NCBI GenBank assembly: GCA_030704615.1
Contig: CM060733.1
Coordinates: forward strand, 15,314,001-15,378,000
Direction of reading: 5' to 3'
DNA length: 64,000 nt
Source of the DNA: Takakia lepidozioides
Taxonomy: Eukaryota; Streptophyta; Takakiopsida; Takakiales; Takakiaceae
Under the pieces are notes generated by a model, which was not told the origin of the DNA, ran no database searches, and worked only from the letters and a program-made list of their open reading frames with translations. Position numbers and translations under genes: made by a program. Shown piece by piece: positions 59,331-64,000 of the stretch. Every line of letters begins with the position of its first letter. Position 1 is the stretch's first letter.

Positions 59331-60495
59331 CCATTGCAGCTATACATGCCCACAATCTGCCAGCACCATGTGGTTGAATCTATGGTTGCCCAGGGGCCCA
59401 CAGGTGGTTTTCACAGAGAAGTCCAAGATCACCAGACTTCAGACATAAGTGCGCAAAGGAGGCACGTTGGATAGCAGGTTGGTTGAACCCTCCTTGGGTG
59501 AAAGCAGAGCTGGCTGCCATGATACAAGGTCTAGCACAGTGTGGTGATGCAAGGACACTATGTATGGCAGGGCGACTGAAAGACGCGGTGCACATTTTGA
59601 ACCGGCCAAGAAATTTCGGCAGACTCCGACACATACGTCCTTCTCTTGCAGGAGTGCATCAACATGCAAGGCCTAGAAGAAGGAAAGCAGATGCATGCCC
59701 ACATTATCCGAACTCGGTTCAAGCCAAAAGTCTTCTTACTTAACACCCTTATGAACATGTACACCAAGTGCAGGAGCGTGCTGGATGCACGGCAAGTGTT
59801 TGACAACATGCCTAAACGAGTGATATTTACCTGGAATATAATGATAGCAGGATATGCCAATTATGGATGCGGGAGGGAGGCAATTGAGATGTATGAGCAA
59901 ATGATGCAGGAAGGGACAACACCCAATAAGGTGACATTCATATGCATTGGCAAAGTCTGTGCCTGTCTAGCATCCCTGGAGAAGGGCAAAGGGGTCCATG
60001 CCGACATTATCAGAGCTGGGATTGCACCAGATGTGATTCTGGAGACTACCCTTGTTGACATGTATGCCGAATGTGGGAGCATGCAGTATGGCGTCAAGTG
60101 TTCGATACTTATACTCATCATGGGTGTTGTATGGAGGCTTTTGAGATGTATGAGCAAATGATATAGGAAGAGGTGACTCCGGACAAAATAGCTTTCATTT
60201 GCGTTCTCAGGGTGTGTGGCAGCCTGGCAACCCTGGAGAAGGGCAAAGAGGTTCATGCTAACATTATCAAATGTGGAATTCCATCGGATATCATCCTGGA
60301 GACTGCCCTCACAAACATGTACGCCAAATGTGGGAACATGAAGGATGCGCTTGAAGTGTTTGACAACATGGCTGAGCGTGATGCTGTGTCATGGAGCTCT
60401 ATGATTGCAGGATATGCTCAGAATCACTGTGGTAGGGAGGCTTTTGGCATCTATGACCACATGATCAAGGAAGGTGTGGCACCAAACAAGTCACA
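59330..60495 (+). pseudogene. PDF-motif plus PPR gene, broken (locus 2)
   Basis: An OSB-type PDF motif in one continuous frame (about 59385-59500: AHRWFSQRS, SPDFRHKCAKEARW, NPPWVKAEL) continues without a stop into LAQCGDARTLCMAGRLKDAV, a typical PPR N-terminal stretch. After a frameshift near 59.6 kb come PPR blocks LLQECINMQGLEEGKQMHAH, PKVFLLNTLMNMYTKC, TWNIMIAGYANYGCG, VCACLASLEKGKGVHADI. A shift and a stop near 60.12-60.17 kb follow, then 60173-60495 with two more motifs. At 60495 the sequence switches to an inverted PPR copy. Confidence 0.85.
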
Positions 60496-61030
60496 TTGCC
60501 ATGAATTCTACAGGCACCAAGCAAGGCCCCCCACACTGAAGCACCTGATTTGATAGGCATTATGTTGGCAAACTCCTCCGCATCAACCAATATTCCCGCA
60601 CGCGCAAAAAGGTCCACCATGCGGCCAGAATGCTCCACTGTAGGAGCAAGGCCATGAACTTGATTCATGTAATCAAAGTAGTGACAACCCTCATCCACTC
60701 GGCTTACATGGCTACATGCAGAGAGAACACAAATAAAGGTGACACTATTTGGCTTCAACCCTATAGTTGAAGGGCCTCCCTGGCACAACCATGCTGACCA
60801 CATCCTACAATCACCGCATTCCATGAAACCACATTCCGTTGAGTTATATTGTCAAACAGTTGAATGGCATCCTCCATGCTCCCACATTTTGCATAATGTT
60901 ATCAAGGGCAGTGTCCAGAATGACATCTGCTAGGATTCCAACTTTGATTATCTCAGCATGCGGTTCTTTGCCCTTTTCCAGGCTTGCAAGGCTGGCACAA
61001 GCATTGAGAAGTTTCATGCAAGTTGGAGCA
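60496..61030 (-). pseudogene. PPR pseudogene, E-type end, inverted
   Basis: Minus strand: decayed PPR motifs (about 61.0-60.85 kb), then LKPNSVTFICVLSACSHVSR, GRMVDLFARAGILVDAEEF and SVWGALLGACRIHGNV. These are the last L2/S2 motifs and the start of the E domain of PLS-class editing factors. It ends at the head-to-head junction near 60495. Confidence 0.8.
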
Positions 61031-61436
61031 ACTTTGGGATGAATGAACCGTCATGGATGAAGGTTAAAAGTTATCATGCTATGAATGAAAACACATACAG
61101 AAAGTATGAGTGCATATGTGCATATAGACTAAGTGCCTGTACAAGGGAATGATTCCATTAGTCATGAATGGTATCATGAAACCATAAGAGTGTAATACCA
61201 TTCCCATCCCGAATGGAAGGAATGCATGCATGCAAGGTTTGAGATGGAAGTTGGACCCAATTTGAAGAAAATATGGATATGCACTCTGTTGCATTCATGA
61301 AATTTCTAGGGCGTCCTAGGGGTCGTGCTGATGAGCCCAAAACCAATGGCTAGCTTCTCACTTTGGTGATAAAGAGAAAATTCTTTTTGCTCCTCTACCA
61401 CATCATGCAGTACAAAGCGTGTGTCAGGCACATACC
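61031..61436. other. Short spacer between PPR pseudogenes
   Basis: No gene recognised. Confidence 0.3.
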
Positions 61437-61985
61437 CCGCCTCCTTCACCTGCCCAGACAATCTTCTCAGCTAAGCATGGATTTCCTTAATTCTTGGATG
61501 CAATTTGTCATCTACAACAAAGGTGTGCGCCCTGTTGCCAACCTCAATGCAGCAGCGACCTGGCTCCTTCCTAACCCCTCTGACCTTCATCATTTTTCTC
61601 ACCTTTGCACTATCATCCCCGCCTCCTTTATCTGCCCAACCAATCTTCTCAGCTAAGCATGGATTTCCTTAATTCTTGGATGCAGTTTGTCATCTACAAC
61701 AAAGGTGTGCGCCCTGTTGTCAACCTCAATGCAGCAGCGACCTGGCTCCTTCCTAACCCCTCTGACCTTCATCATTTTTCTCACCTTTGCACTATCATCC
61801 TCGCCTCCTTCATCTGCCTAACCAATCTTCTCAGCTAAGCATGGATTTTCTTAATTCTGGGATGTAGTTTGTCATCTACAACAAAGGTGTGCGCCCTGTT
61901 GCCAACCTCAATGCAGCAGCGACCTGGCTCCTTTGTAACCCCTCTGACCTTCATCATTTTTCTCACATTTGCACTATCATCCCAC
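61437..61985. repeat. Three tandem copies of a 181-bp PPR E/E+ segment
   Basis: Starts at about 61437, 61619 and 61801. Minus-strand translation of each gives KMMKVRGVRKEPGRCCIEVG, HTFVVDDKLHP and RIKEIHA followed by a TAG stop. The third copy is continuous with the PPR gene at 61835-63960. The copies differ at only a few bases, so the triplication is recent. Confidence 0.9.
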
Positions 61986-63960
61986 CTGCCAGCTGCAGCA
62001 TGGATGTTTGATAACAACACATAAGTCGCGACATCTTGTTCATCCCACTTGAGAATAGATGTTGCAACACGTTCAACCATCTCCACATTGCCATGGATTC
62101 TGCAGGCACCAAGCAAGGCCCTCCAAACCATAGCATTTGGTTTCATTGGCATTTTGTTAATGAGCTCCTCTGCCTCATCCAATTCCCTATATGTCCAAGA
62201 AGGTCCACCATGCAGCCAAAGTGCTTTACTGTCGGAGAGACACCATGATCTTGACTCAGGGAATCAAAGTAGCGTCTTCCTTCATCCAGTAGGCCAGTGT
62301 GGCTGCATATAGAGAGAACACATATAAAGGTGATATTGTCCAGCTTCAAGCCTTTTGTTTGCATTCCTTCAAATAGTTGCAGGGCTTCTCTATGAAACCA
62401 TGTTGGGCATATCCTGCAATCATAGCATTCCAGGACGCCACATCTCGTTCGACCATATTGTTGAACACTCCCTTTGCATCCTCCATGCTCCCACATTTGG
62501 CATACATGTCCACGAGGGCATTGTTCAGAGTGACATTTGGTACAATACCAGCTATGACGATGTCACCATGGACCTCTTTGTCCTTTTCCAAGGCTGGCAG
62601 GCTTGCACATGCATTGCAAACACAAACAAACGTGATGTGGTTGGGCTTCACCTCTTCCTGCATCATTTGCTCATATGTCTGCAAAGCCTTAGTCTCGCGC
62701 CCCTGCTGTGCATATCCTGTAATCATTGCATTCCACGACACCACCTCACGTTCAGCCATAGTGTCGAACACTCCATTTGAATCTTCAATGCTCCCACATT
62801 TGGCATACATGTCAAGAGATGCCAAGCTTGCACATGCCTTGCAAACACAAACAAACATGATGCGGTCAGACTTCACCCCTTCCCACATCATCTGCTCAAA
62901 GGTCTCCAAAGCCTCCATCCCGCGTCCTTGCATATCCTGCAATCATCATGTTCCATGACACCACATTTTGTTCAGCCATATTGTCGAACAACCCCTGTGC
63001 ATCTTCAATGCTCCCACATTTGGCATACATGTCCACCAGGGCAGTGTTCAGAATGACGTCTGGTACTATTCCAGTTTTGACGATATCACCATGGACCTCT
63101 TTGCCCTTTTCCAAGGCTTCCACGCTCGCACACGCAGTGCAAATGCAAACAAACGTGATATGGTTGGGCTTCACCCCTCCGCGCATCATTTGCGCGCATC
63201 ATAGGTCTCCAAAGCCTCCATCCCACAGTGCATATCCTGCGATCATCGCGTTCCATGACACCACATTTCGTTCAGCCATGTTGTCGAACACTCCCTCTGC
63301 ATCTTCAATACTCCCACATTTGGCATACATATCCAACAAGGCAGTGTTCAGAATGACATCTGGTACCATTCCAGATCTGACAATGTCACCATGGACCTCT
63401 TTGCCCTTTTCCAAGGCTGCCAGGCTCGCACACACATTGCAAACGCAAACAAACGTGATGTGGTTGGGCTTCACCTCTTCCTCCATCATTTGTTCATATG
63501 TCTCCAAAGCCTCGATACCACGCCCCTACTCTGCATATCCATATCCTGCGATCAGTCTGATGAGAGGGCAAATCAGGCTGAAATAGATTGAACAAGAAGG
63601 TTCCCTCACCACATTGTCCTTGACTTTGTGTCATGACTGATGGAGGATTCAACCGACCATCAACCCAAAAGGACCTCTTGTATACGCTGTTTGTGTCCAT
63701 GGTGGGGTAATGTCCAATTGGTCTGCAAGAACCACCACGGTGCAGCTAAGCAGCCATAGATTGAAACACGACCTCCTAAGACCAAGTTGACCCTCCTAAG
63801 CACCTTGTAAACACCAAAGAAAAATACCAAATCGTGATACTAACAGGAAGAGCCAAACTTCTTCACCTCATACATTAAGAGAAAGCCACACCTTGCGATT
63901 ACGGTTGTCCCACCATTGTGAAGGATCTTTAAAGAACTCATGCCAACTCCACTCCGTGCT
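61835..63960 (-). pseudogene. PDF-motif plus PPR gene, broken (locus 3, most complete)
   Basis: Minus strand from 63960: WHEFFKDPSQWWDNRNRK (about 63915-63860), a near-perfect OSB PDF-motif start, then VYKRSFWVDGRLNPPSV (about 63690-63640). From 63507: PPR motifs KPNHITFVCVCNVCASLAAL, DVILNTALLDMYAKCGS and VVSWNAMIAGYA, repeated four times with frameshifts at about 63.2 and 62.93 kb and a deletion fusing CASLAS to LDMYAKCG near 62.82 kb. The E domain is at 62182-61835 (MVWRALLGACRIHGNVEMVE, VATYVLLSNIHAAAGRWDD) and E+ ends HTFVVDDKLHPRIKKIHA with a stop where a DYW domain would begin. Editing factors of this class bind organellar transcripts. Confidence 0.85.
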
Positions 63961-64000
63961 CCAAGGTAGACTTTTGTGCCCGAAAATTCGGCAGCATCAA

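Noticed and set aside
62355-63586. Long plus-strand frames (up to 212 codons) at 62.4-63.6 kb
   Set aside because: Antisense to the minus-strand PPR motifs and kept open by the repeated codon pattern.

Overview
The window looks like nuclear DNA of a land plant, most likely a seed-free lineage (fern, lycophyte or bryophyte). The support is a nuclear RuBisCO small-subunit gene with a transit peptide and two introns, an ankyrin/PGG membrane-protein gene with well-defined splice sites, a GDSL lipase, a DUF688-type gene, and many degenerate PLS-class PPR copies of the kind expanded in plants with heavy organellar RNA editing. The exact lineage cannot be fixed from sequence alone. Intact genes are few: a GDSL esterase (1-617, minus, cut by the left edge), a DUF688-like gene (4778-5701, plus), rbcS (46301-47232, minus, three exons) and an ankyrin-TM gene (48995-52567, minus, three exons). 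Almost everything else is transposon-derived or pseudogenic.

Region 7.5-27.3 kb is one Ty3/gypsy chromovirus on the minus strand, split into pol (7540-10748) and gag (26336-27339) by a single 15,579-bp insertion at 10749-26327. The insertion is flanked by a perfect 8-bp target-site duplication (ATCAAAAC) and has short inverted ends (CCCGGTTATCA / CCTAGTTATCA), as expected of the hAT superfamily. It is unusual in carrying three separate transcription units: a decayed BED/DUF659 hAT transposase, a coiled-coil/RING-like protein, and a protein-kinase-like protein. Each unit is headed by a TATA promoter placed directly after a long array of short palindromes (GCGACCGCC-N5-GGCGGTCGC). A second element at 34.4-39.0 kb is a foldback structure with arms of about 1.5-1.8 kb made of related palindromes (GGACCGCC...GGCGGTCC). 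Its one surviving end resembles the large element's end. Together they suggest a family of palindrome-array hAT elements with cargo genes, which is the strongest candidate here for an undescribed system.

Region 27-34 kb holds a PIF/Harbinger fragment with a hairpin MITE inside it, a CACTA-like remnant and a second gypsy integrase fragment. Regions 41-44.7 kb and 59.3-64 kb hold broken genes in which an OSB-type PDF motif (organellar single-stranded-DNA-binding family) lies directly upstream of PPR repeats. The arrangement occurs at three loci on both strands, suggesting an ancestral PDF-PPR fusion family. Between 52.6 and 58.6 kb lie a piggyBac-like TTAA-flanked MITE, a LINE remnant with a twin-priming type 5' inversion, tRNA-derived SINEs, and an element rich in TATACCC repeats.
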